Shown: positions 49,109-59,169 of the stretch, piece by piece
How the letters are laid out: each line of letters begins with the position of its first letter
Position numbering within the stretch: position 1 is the first letter of the stretch
Source: Albifimbria verrucaria
Taxonomy: Eukaryota; Ascomycota; Sordariomycetes; Hypocreales; Stachybotryaceae
NCBI GenBank assembly: GCA_020081605.1
Contig: JAHREC010000019.1
Span: 558,001 to 622,000 of the forward strand
Length of the DNA stretch: 64,000 bases
Direction: 5' to 3'
Notes under the pieces: model-generated
Told to the model about the DNA's origin: nothing
The model's database searches: none
What the model saw: only the letters and a program-made list of their open reading frames with translations
Made by a program: the position numbers and the translations under genes

Positions 49109-50384
49109 ATGTCTCACACCAAACCGCTGGACATTGACGCAATCCTTGCCACCTTCAGGCGCTTCTCCCAGCTCGAGGACCAGGAGCATCCGGGCAAGGC
49201 ACCAGAGTATGAAGACGCCGTCGCCTCCAAAATTCGGGACTATCACAAGAACGGCAAACCGATCTCATTGCTTTTGCCGGCTGCGCCTTTCAAGAACCCC
49301 TGCCCAGAAAAGGTCCTGGATACCAAGAGCCCTGATTTTGCCGAAGAGCTAGGCTTATCGAGGTTAAACCACCTCTGCGATGAACTTACAAAGGTGTATC
49401 CCTATGGTGCTGAGCTCACCATGATATCTGATGGCCCTGTATACAATGGTAGAGCTGCATCTTGTCTCAAGTTTCTCTTGTTTGTTGAAGTAATACACTG
49501 ATGCCGACGAGGTAGATCTACTCCGTGTCCCTGATTCCGATTTTTATGACTATGGGGTTAAGCTACGCAAGATAGCTGCTGACAAGATGTTCAATCGGAT
49601 CAGGTTCCGACGCTTGGCAGATGTGCTAGGGATTGCTGATGGAGATGCGTTATCAAAGGAAGAGTACCTGGCTATTGCTGAGACTTGCAGACGGGAGATA
49701 GAGTCCAGATTCCTTCCCGAGGGCTTTGAAGCCAAAAAAATGATTGAAAATCATAAGGACACAAACCTTACCTATCAGGGCTATATCAAGCTTGCCAATG
49801 AAGACCTTCGCTGGGGTTCAGACCTTCACCCAGACATAAGGGATGATCCAGAGAAGTACTCAGCGGAGACCAAAAGGGTTGCTGAGAGAATGACAGAGAG
49901 GCTGCTTGTAAGTAGCACAAACTCCGTATAATCACCGTACCTGACATCATTTTAAAAGGCTTATGAGAGAGGCTTGGAGGCCGCCTTCCCCAATCATATT
50001 AGACTCTCCATTCATCGGTCCACAGGCAAAACAAAGATATCACTACCATTGATACCACAGACCAAAGGGTTTGGTTTGCAGCCTTGGCACTGCTGTGTGC
50101 TCGTTTCAGCACAAGGGCAATATGTGACCGGCTATTGGAAGGATTACCGTGATGAAGAAAAATATGAAGTCATAGAAAAGGACGGCCAACCATACTTCGT
50201 GCGTGAAAAACATGATGATTTTGACTGGCCGCAGCATGTCAAGATCCATCACACTTACGGAGGCAAGGTCATAATAGAAAACACCTCATCACAAGAGATG
50301 GTCTTGACACAGGAGCTGAAAATAAAGCTGGCCAACCTAGCGTTGAAGTTTGGAAGTGTGGGCGTTTCGGGGTTTGTAGCCTAG
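49109..50384 (+). CDS. Isocyanide synthase, PvcA/DIT1 family (copy 1)
   Basis: ATG 49109 ([19 protein letters not shown]) in context caaccATG. Introns 49449-49515 and 49908-49958 give three exons and about 385 residues. Family blocks visible: [90 protein letters not shown] and PWHCCVLV. The DIT1/PvcA/IsnA family converts an amino acid to an isocyanide (PvcA, tyrosine) or an N-formyl derivative (yeast DIT1). No frame breaks. No NRPS-like extension is attached, so this is the stand-alone type. A paralogue follows 578 nt downstream on the same strand. Amino-acid substrate cannot be read; Tyr or an aliphatic amino acid are both possible. Confidence 0.85.
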
Positions 50385-50962
50385 CACATGCTGTGTCAGG
50401 ATAGCCTCACATTTTTGTAGAAAATACAGATTGGTCATGACCTTAAGCAGAATAATGGAATTAACTATAAAACGAGGCTTCATAAATGCGGTAACGATTG
50501 CCTCATTCGTATGCAAAGTCCGTTTGATTTCCGTGGAACAACCCTCCCTGTTCGAATTGATTCCTTTGTCATTGAGCTGTAGCGCGCATCGTTCGCAATT
50601 TAGACCCTGATTCTAGAGAAATAAGATTCATAAGTGGCAATGACGTCAAATGGACCCTTTTTCTTTCGTAAGGAGATATTTTTGTGTCATTTTGTGAGTA
50701 CTTTGGTAGCCGTGACGTTGCAGCGCCTCTGAAATCATAGCCATGTGCTTCACACTCCATGCGACTTCCACTAGTCCCTGTGTGAGTGCAGATCAACTGA
50801 GTGCGTATAGTGTCATTCGGGAATACGATCGTTTCCTCATGGTCAGAGAAATTGTTATAAGAGAACTTCCTCTGCCACCTTTCGGATCGACCTTGTCTAA
50901 ACTAGCGAACACCTTCCTCCAGAACAATCAATTGACAGACATTCCCCAGTCACCTCTCAATA
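50385..50962 (+). promoter_or_regulatory. Spacer and promoter region between the two isocyanide synthases
   Basis: 578 nt with no gene, containing the terminator of copy 1 and the promoter of copy 2. No specific metal-response element recognised by eye. Confidence 0.35.
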
Positions 50963-52403
50963 ATGGCTCAGACACTAGTCTCATCTCCTTCCATGGAGGT
51001 TCACAACCCTTTCTTTATGCGGGCTGAGGATCGCCCCATGAACCTTAGTTACGAAGCCCTTATTCCTCTCCAGAATCTGACTCTAAGAAACGGCGCCAAG
51101 TTCGAGCAGTGGAAGCAGGCCAAAACTCAGTACATTGAGGATTTGAATAGTGAGAAGCAGGCACTTCATATTGATGATACAGTCACTGCAATCATGGATA
51201 TTTTGGAGTCTTTTAGTCTCCAGCAGCAGGAAAATCATGTTTTCTTAGGCAGGGGCGTGTTTTCTCCTTGTGTTAGGCGTCATGTTATGGACGGACGCAA
51301 GATACCTATGGTACTGCCTGCATTTCCTGCCAAGAGTGTTAACACGGAAGACAAGGTTCTAGGGTCTCGTCCCGATCTCGGTGAGGAGCTGGCCTTGGAC
51401 CGACTGAACGATCTTTGTACCCGGATTGGTCAAGTATATGAGCCTGGAGCAACAGTTCTGATTGCTACCGATGGTGTCTGCTACAACGGTAAGGTGCATC
51501 ATGCTTAATTCAAAGTATTATTTCGCTAATTCTTCTAGATCTTACGGGTATCAGTGATGATGATCTATGGGAGTACGGAGCCACTCTGCGCAAGATGGCA
51601 GCCGAGAAGGGCTACCGATGCATTGAATTTGCTCGCATCATGAATGTTCTGGGTCTGCACACTGATTCAAAAATTACAAAGGAAAACTTCATTCGTCTCT
51701 TGGAGCCCTCGCGTAAGGAACTAATGGCTAGATACGGAGACCCTGATTTCGATGTGAGCGCTTGTATTAAGAATGACCCCGACTACAAGATGACATATGG
51801 CGGTTACGCGAAGTTTTTGACAAAGGATTTGGCATGTGGTCCCGTCGAGGAAACTGCACCTAGTAAAAAGCAGTGGAAAGCGAGAGTTCATGAAACGGCC
51901 AAGGCCATGATCGTGCGCGGAGTGGTAAGTACCCTGTTGCATAAGCCAACAACGCCCGTTGCTAACATCGAAATGTACAGGCATTTGCGGAGATGATTCG
52001 GGATAAATTTCCCTACCATGTTCGCCTGTCTATCCATCCTTCATCCGGTTCCACCAAAATATCCATGCCACTGATCCCTCAGCCTGATCATTTTTCCATG
52101 ACGCCATGGCACTGCGCTGTGGCTGTTGATATCCATGGAAACTTCAAAACGGCGCATGCTGAGGACTTACGAGAGGAATATGACATGGTTCTAAAGGATG
52201 GACAGCCTTACTTCTTTAGAGAGCGATCGTCTCTCTACTCGTGGGACGCAAAGGTAGAGTTCGAGCACCTTTACAATCGGGGCTTAGTTGTTCGTAATGC
52301 CGGAGGCACAAGCCAAAACAAGGAGTCATTGTCAGATGCAGATCGGGAGCGGCTGGCTACCTTAGCCACTCTGCAAGGAAAGATTGTGCTGGAGGGATTT
52401 TAA
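50963..52403 (+). CDS. Isocyanide synthase, PvcA/DIT1 family (copy 2, longer N-terminus)
   Basis: ATG 50963 (MAQTLVSSPSMEVHNPFFMRA). Introns 51489-51538 and 51925-51980; about 444 residues. Shared blocks with copy 1: ELALDRLNDLCTRIGQVYEPGA, IATDGVCYNDLTGISDDDL, MTYGGYAKFLTKDL, HVRLSIHPSSGSTKISMPLIP and PWHCAVAV. Both introns sit at the same protein positions and phases as in copy 1 (splitting the Asp codon after YN; before the Ala of AF/AY), so the genes derive from one ancestor, although their sequences have diverged well beyond a recent duplication. The N-terminal extension of about 60 residues before the common core is specific to this copy. It may differ in substrate or act after copy 1. 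Confidence 0.85.
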
Positions 52404-53706
52404 GGCCTATCATATGCGAGGATTAGAGCATTAATGTATCTATAAACTGTTGATTCGAGTCATAGCCTTATTTTACAAAAAGGTTTCCTTTGGCCGGGAG
52501 CATAGAATTTTTAGTCGTCCTGTGGAACATTATTTCAACTCGCAAGTGAGGCTGAAGGTGTTACGTGACACATCGTACAAAGTCTCGTATTATTGTCGGC
52601 CCCTCCTAGGCAGCTAGGCTTCAATGGCTCGAATGAACGACTCAATGATGTTGGCACTAATAGTTGGACCACGCCACTGATGCCATAGCTTCGGATGACC
52701 GGCCGGAACACTAACCGGTGTAATCTAAACCACTGCCTTGGGATACCACAACTTAAAGTTCCCGCCCATCGGCTCCAACTAATCGGGTGTAAGGCAATGG
52801 CTAGACTCCTGTCCGTGTTGATGATTGGCTACTGGGAATACGAGTAAGGCAATGACAACACCATTGCTTGAATTTGCAGTCAAGTCTGATCTTGTATATG
52901 AATGATCTGTAAGTATGGTGTAGTAGCCCCGTTGGTGTTGGGCATCAAAAGTGCAAGATGGGTCAATGGATCAGCGGTACAGTCAGGCTGCCCATCTTGG
53001 GCTGTCCTTGCCAACGGGGTGACAACATACTGCAGCTAATTGAGGTAGTTTCTTTCCATCGCATCTTACTTGTTTTTGTTTTCTTCATAAAGTGAATAAC
53101 TTAGAATATGCTTCTTCTCTTCGAACTGGCCAAGAACCATAAGGCTGTTCATAATCGTCTGGCAAGCCACCGTGTAAATCCATGCAGCTAAAAAGTCCAG
53201 ACCAGCCCGTACATTACCTCTGCGGCCTATTCATCCGCTAAATAATAGTACCCGACCCTCGCTGCAATTATAATGCCACGTCGTCACACCTTGTTTAAGG
53301 GTCCTTGCATGCTGGTAACGCTTCCGTGTTAGTGTGACCTTATCACCGAGGCGTCGTATAGAGTGAATCTCTACTCATCTACCTGGGAAAGATCTAGCTC
53401 ATGGACTCTGAATCGGTATGACATAATGATCTGCTTGAAAAGGTTACAGACTAAGAATTTCGACTGATTACCTGCCACTGTTAGATTTTCAGTACCGGTG
53501 CGAGACATGTCAGGATATCGGTTTATCTAACACATGATTGAAACCGCCACATTTACACCACTCTACCTTCTTGAATCAATGTGAAAATCTTGGTCCAGCA
53601 CCAGAAGTTGCGGCTTTTTGTTTAAACTGCAAATCTCATAGGTCCTATCTCTCATGAAAGCCTTACCAAGACCGGGTGTTATTAACGAACTGGATTGCAA
53701 CTCAAC
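52404..53706. other. Intergenic region of about 1.3 kb
   Basis: No gene recognised between isocyanide synthase copy 2 and the MFS transporter. It should include the transporter promoter. Confidence 0.4.
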
Positions 53707-55121
53707 ATGGGCCTCTTCACTAAGTCGAAGCCCTTGCCTCACCCCAAAGATGAGGAGAATGCGAGTCATGGCACATCACTTGCTGGAAGTTTTCGAAATG
53801 TGGAAACAACACAAACACCAGATGACATCCCCGATGGTGGTCTTGTAGCCTGGACACAAGTCGCCATGGGTCATCTCGTCATTTTTAACTGCTGGGGTTA
53901 CATCACATCGTAAGTGGTCTCAGTTCCAGATTTACGAATTACGCTTCAATCTTAACTTTGGCAAGCTTCGGTTTCTTTCAGCAGTATTATCTAGAACACC
54001 TAGGCAAGTCATCGTCGGAAATCGCCTGGATAGGTGGCGTACAGATGTTCCTCCTCAATTTTATGGGGGTGTTCTCTGGCAGGACAGTTGATATGGGCTA
54101 CTTCAGGCTCTCCCTTTATGTTGGGTGTACTTTTCAAGTAATAGGAGTTTTCATGACAGCACTCTCCACTGAGTACTGGCAGCTGTTTCTCGCTCAAGGC
54201 CTTTGCAGCGGCCTTGGCCACGGATTCTTGTTCGCACCTATTGTATCCATTCTCCCGACGTACTTTAAGAGGCACAGGGCAGTTGCTGTTTCCTCGCGAC
54301 TTGCGGAGCTTCAACAGGTGGCATGGTCTTTCCGACGATTGCCTATACTTGCTTGAATCGTCTAGGCTTTCGATGGACAGTTTTGATCATGGGATTTGTC
54401 GTTACTTTTAATGCGATCATGATCTTGTCTTTACCAGAACTCGCGTTCCAGTTCGCAAGCCTCGATCATTGTTTGATGCACGAGCATTCAAAGAGCTGCG
54501 TTATGCACTGTTTACTCTTGGGTCATTCCTCGCTCTATGGGGGTTATACTTTGCATATTTCTACGTAAGTGGTGATTCCCACACGAAAGAAGAAGAAGAA
54601 GCATTTAATAACAGAGTCAGATTGGGGTGTTCGGACGTTCAGTCCTGGAGTTCTCAACAAAGCAGTCATTACTTGTCATAATAGTTATGAATGGCGTGGG
54701 CTTGTTTGGACGAGTCGTTCCAGCATACTTGGCTGACAAGTACTTTGGGATTCTGAACACGCTGATTCCATTCGTTGCTATTAGCGGAGCTTTACTTTTC
54801 GGGTGGATAGGTGTATCTTCAACCGCAGGTCTGTTTGGTTGGGCAGTCATTTACGGAATTGCTGCGAATGCCACTCAAAGCCTCTTCCCAGCTGCAATCG
54901 GTGATCTGAGCACAGATCCAACAAGGATCGGAACAAAGGTTGGCATGGTTCTCGGTGTTGTCAGTGTTCCATGCCTCACAGGGCCGCCAATTGGAGGACG
55001 ACTGGTCGCCATCAATCACGGTGATTTTCTATTCGCTCAACTGTTTGGAGGCTTTACTTTGGTGGCAGGTTGTTTGATCTATTTGCTGGTTGCGATTAAC
55101 AAAAGGATGAGACCTAGCTAG
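53707..55121 (+). CDS. MFS transporter, monocarboxylate-porter-like
   Basis: ATG 53707 (MGLFTKSKPLPHPKDEENAS). A charged cytosolic leader ends in IPDGGLVAWTQVAMGHLVIFNCWGY, the standard entry of fungal MCT-type transporters. An intron (about 53910-53970) leads to SFGFFQQYYLEHLGKSSSEIAWIGG; later GLCSGLGHGFLFAPIVSILPTYF, ATCGASTGGMVFPTIAY and VGLFGRVVPAYLADKYFG; a second intron lies before SQIGVFGRSVLEFS. It ends RMRPS at 55121. Two one-base losses near 54294 and 54436 are repaired in frame. About 12 helices. Located between the isocyanide synthases and the DJ-1-like gene, it is the obvious candidate exporter (or uptake system) of the product. Its stop overlaps the stop of the convergent DJ-1-like gene. 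Confidence 0.8.
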
Positions 55122-55845
55122 CTTTTCGAGGAAAATAGTTCCGCAAATGAATCTTGGCTAGAGTCTGTTACACGAGTGTACTCCATTCTGTCCGCAATTG
55201 TCTGCGCCACCTCATGGCCGTAAACTGCTTCGATCCACGCAAATGTAACATCAATTCCAGCACTGATGCCAGAAGACGTCCAGATATTTCCATCTTGCAC
55301 CCATCGAGCTTTGTGAACCCAATTGACCTCTGGCCGCAGAGCAACGGTGGCATCCCATGAGAATTTGTTCGTTGTCGCGCGCTTTCCATCCAGAAGCCCA
55401 GCACGAGCTGCAAGGCCGGACCCTGTACAGATAGTGATAAGATACTGCAGTGAGGGATATGTCTTGCCAATAAATTCAATGACGCCATTCACTTCTGGTG
55501 ATCGTGTGCCCTGTCCTCCCGGTACTAGAAGCACGTCAAGCGGCGGAGCTGTGTCAAAGGTGTGAGTCGGCAAGACGAGCTGCTCAAAGTTGGAATCCGC
55601 AGCCTGCTTTGTAAGTAGTTTCGTAGATACAGGATCCATTGTCGCCGCGATCATGTACAGATTCATCTGATTCGAGCGGGAGACAACATTGAGCGCATCG
55701 AGTGGACCAAAGACATCAAGCGCTTGGAAGGCAGGAAAAAGCACGATCCCGAAGTTGACTGGCTTGCCTAGATCTTATCAGAGTGTGCCAATGATTGTTA
55801 GAATGTTTTCTCACGCCCTTGGTGATCTCGTGCTGATTGGGTCAT
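55118..55845 (-). CDS. DJ-1/PfpI family protein, isonitrile-hydratase-like
   Basis: ATG 55845 (MTQSARDHQGR); a 47-nt intron at 55768-55814 joins KPVNFGIVLFPAFQALDVFGPLDALN. The glutamine-amidotransferase-like fold shows LLVPGGQGTRSP, a nucleophile Cys in YLITICTGSGLAARAGLLDG, KRATTNKFSW and WTSSGISAGIDVTFAWIEAVYG. About 226 residues, no frame break. This is the arrangement of bacterial isonitrile hydratase InhA, which hydrates isonitriles to N-formamides, and of its many fungal relatives. Directly beside two isocyanide synthases, it is a strong candidate for product hydration or self-protection. Other DJ-1/PfpI activities cannot be excluded from sequence alone. Confidence 0.85.
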
Positions 55846-56387
55846 TTTGAGCTTTTCGGCGCTGAACCTCCTGTATGATAACCTCAGGACTGAAGTAGTT
55901 GGCGTAATCGATCGGTGTCTAAGTAGATATTGGGTCGCAAAGCGCATTCTGGGTTCCGTCACATCAATCCTGTGAATCGTGTAGACTACGTTGAGTGTAA
56001 TAAAACCGAATGCGAATGTGAGCTGGGGTGGCATCATTTTACGTTGGAGGGGTAGTGCTTGGCTTAGCTGACTCAGACACACATGTTCGTAAACTGTTTC
56101 TAAACGTGAACAGGAAACTAGTTAACTCAACACGGGAATTCGTGAATATTTAGAGATATATTGATAGTTTCAGAAGACACGTAAGCTTTTTGAACCTGAA
56201 CTTATAGCTGTAAAGTCGCTATTATGCCCTTGTTTGTTTGCTTGAACAAGGACAGGCGACTAGTTCTAAAACAGCTTTGAACATACCATCTCACACTCAT
56301 CAGTCATTCTAGACATTATTTCCGCCAACCCCGGAGCTACCAGAAATGAATATTCTGAACCATTTTTCGAGGTCTTGAGTCATATCG
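55846..56387. other. Intergenic region, no gene seen
   Basis: About 540 nt upstream of the DJ-1-like gene and downstream of the tyrosinase. No feature recognised. Confidence 0.35.
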
Positions 56388-57653
56388 CTAAACCGTTACT
56401 GGCGTAAGAATACCATCAACGAGTTCCAATGTTGTCACATTGAAACTATTGCTGTAGAAGTACTCCGCGCATATGACATTACCTCCGACGTCCATAACGT
56501 CGCGGACTGTGACGTTGGGATAAAGGTTGGCTGCATAAAGCACATGATTCAAGGTCGTTGTATTGCCGCTGTCGCCGTCATAATCTGTCCATTCACGGCC
56601 CGGGGCAGGAAGGCCAAGGGACCGAAGGAAATTGTTTCCTGCAATGTTACGGCCACCAATATCTGTCAACCGACGGGAGAGATCCAGAGTCTGCCACTTC
56701 CACCACATTGCGTCTAACCAACCATGCTTTTCGTGTCACGTTAGTGGAGTTCTCATTTTGTTGCGAGAGTGTCAAGGCTTACATGCAAATAAAACGCCGG
56801 GTCTCCAGGACTTAAAACAACATTTCCATTAAGCCCGCCAATGGAAATGTGTCCAGCGCTATGTGTCTGGCCGTGCCAGCACTCCCAGGCAGCAGAATAT
56901 GTGCGAATCTGGAAGCAAGAATTGATGCTAGACTGCCCAGCTCCACCTAAAAATCGAGAGTTAAGATTTCGAGAGATGCGGTATTCCTTGGCAGCCGTTC
57001 CTGGTCTCTGTAGGCGCAACGTAGTGTTGGCAAAGGGCCAGTTGTGATATATTGTTGACTACCAGAGCCAGTGCCACCAAAGGCGTTGGTTTGGAAGACA
57101 GGTGAACTCAACAGGTTCGATAGACGAGAGTCTGCGGTCTCATCCCAGTATCTGATAATTTTAGTCTGCTGAATCAACTAACAGGTCAATTTGACTTACG
57201 GTAATGCCCCGGTATATCCACATTCTTCCCGGAGGAGTCTTCCATGTATAGCGACGTAGTATCGATGCCAGGGAAGAAAGTGCCCCTATTAACAAATCAG
57301 TCGACACAACTCATTCTTTGTTTTTAGGTTACTCACCACATCATGAACCATATTTGTCTGTACTATATGGTTGTATTGTAGGTCATCCCAGCGAGTCTTA
57401 GCTCCTGGAATGCCCAACTTGCTTGGTGCCTCCATGAGGCAAAGCTCAGCTTCAATGAATGCACTCCTCTCAGCAGCCGTCAACATTTGCCTATTTCTGG
57501 TATCAGCAGGTTTATATTGCAATGTTGATTTGGTGCTTACCATGGCTTATGGGCTGTTTTTGTCACACAGGTTGCTTGCCTTCGGCTTGCATCTGCTTGG
57601 CCAGTGGCCAAGAGGCCGAGTAATGGCAAGACAAGTCGAGTAAATTGTACCAT
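56388..57653 (-). CDS. Secreted tyrosinase-family copper oxidase
   Basis: ATG 57653 with a signal peptide (MVQFTRLVLPLLGLLATGQA). CuA region: HIVQTNMVHDVGTFFPWHRYYV, with spaced His residues. The substrate-side loop EECGYTGALPYWDETAD follows. CuB region: WHGQTHSAGHISIGGLNG and GDPAFYLHHAWLDAMWW. The end is LTPVTV at 56388. At least five short introns (for instance 57492-57540) separate the exons. A frame break may lie near 57020. This type-3 dinuclear copper enzyme oxidises phenols or aminophenols outside the cell. It follows the isocyanide block on the same strand as the DJ-1-like gene. It could modify a tyrosine-derived product, or simply be an adjacent phenol oxidase. Confidence 0.85.
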
Positions 57654-59169
57654 AATAAATTTTTCAAGGTTCGTAGATGCCACTGGTTCAGTTTGGGGTG
57701 ACAAGTTGGAATTGCTTCAACCCACAACAGCCACTTTCCACTCGTCTTTATACCTCGAGCTGTGGGATTCATGGATGACTTCTCACAGACCTGGATCATT
57801 TACATTGATTGTAACACAATATCGGCAGTAAAAGTCGGCAAAGCATCCTGTTGTCAGCTTCTTCGTATTTGATGCATTTGCCCTCCAATATTGATCTTCC
57901 TGCATACAGTATTTCTCCAGGTGTGGCAGAAGATCTCCATTGGCCCTCCCTTTCCTACAAGGCCACCACTCTTGGCCTCATATTCACGTCCATGTCGCCA
58001 AGACTTCTCTTTCCGGATCCTCGGCTACCATGTCCGAACATTTACTCCCCTGTTGATCAGATATACGTGCAAATCTTTCCCTGGCTGATCTAGATTCATG
58101 ACCCACAAGTTGGCTTCTAGGTGCATGTTGACAATTATTACTGTGCACTTTTCCGCTTAATTCAGCCTGTTTGCAAGATCGTTCCACATCCCTAGGTTTT
58201 CAGCTTGTCCCCTTATTAAACCATTCATTGGACTTCCAAAATGTCAAAGTAGGGTCGCAGTGCAGTATGTACGACAGCAAAGACACCGACATTTTATTGC
58301 ATGCAGTCAGCGTGCTGGATCCTTTGTCAATAATCTGTCTCTGATTCCTCGTAGACTTCATATCCCCCTTCTCATATTCTTGTTTACTCAGTGTATTCTT
58401 CTGTTCGATTGAGGATAGTCCTCTGCAATTGAGGCACTATGTGATCACAGACACGCATTTTCGCACCTGTTGCGCAACTAAAAATATACCTAGCCAGGCC
58501 TTCTGTGGGTAAGACCAGAGTCTGGAGATAAGGTGTGCTTGACGAGCCGTTCATTATTTCAGACGGGTAAGCATACCCTCCCTAACCGTTCATTCTCTCA
58601 CCACTTAGGCATAGATCGGCGGCGGCTGTGGTGGTCGAGATTCATGACTTGCATCCTTTAATCCTAATTCATGTAGAAGGTATCCGGCTATTTCGACCAA
58701 GCGGCAGATGTGGCCTCTTCATAGCGGGTAATGGGGCTAGGCTCCGAACGAAAGTATATACATACAGCAATACTCCAAGGATAATCATAAGATAAGTGGT
58801 TCTACGGAGATTGTGGGTGCTCTTCAAAGCCTAAGTTGGGTTCTGGGCGTGTTGTGTAACATATTCTCTACCTTTTAGGTGTTTCCATTCGTTATAATCC
58901 ACAAATCTTACGAGAGGTTCGCATAATAAACGTGTGTTCGGATTTTACGTATCAATGGACAATCAGGGCAGTTCTTTGCTAGAAGAGAAAGGTTTGGAGT
59001 ACTTCCAGTGGCAAATATCAGCTACTCATCCCATATCCAATCTTGGGATGTTCCACGGTACAGAACATGGGAGTTAAGTGCAACGCCTTAATCAAAATTT
59101 GGTCAGTCGTCATGAAGAGTCTTCTGCTTTGGCCCTATGTATTGTGCATACTTCTGATTGAATTGGACA
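57654..59169. other. Intergenic region of about 1.5 kb
   Basis: No gene recognised between the tyrosinase start and the tail of the second HET gene. Confidence 0.4.
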
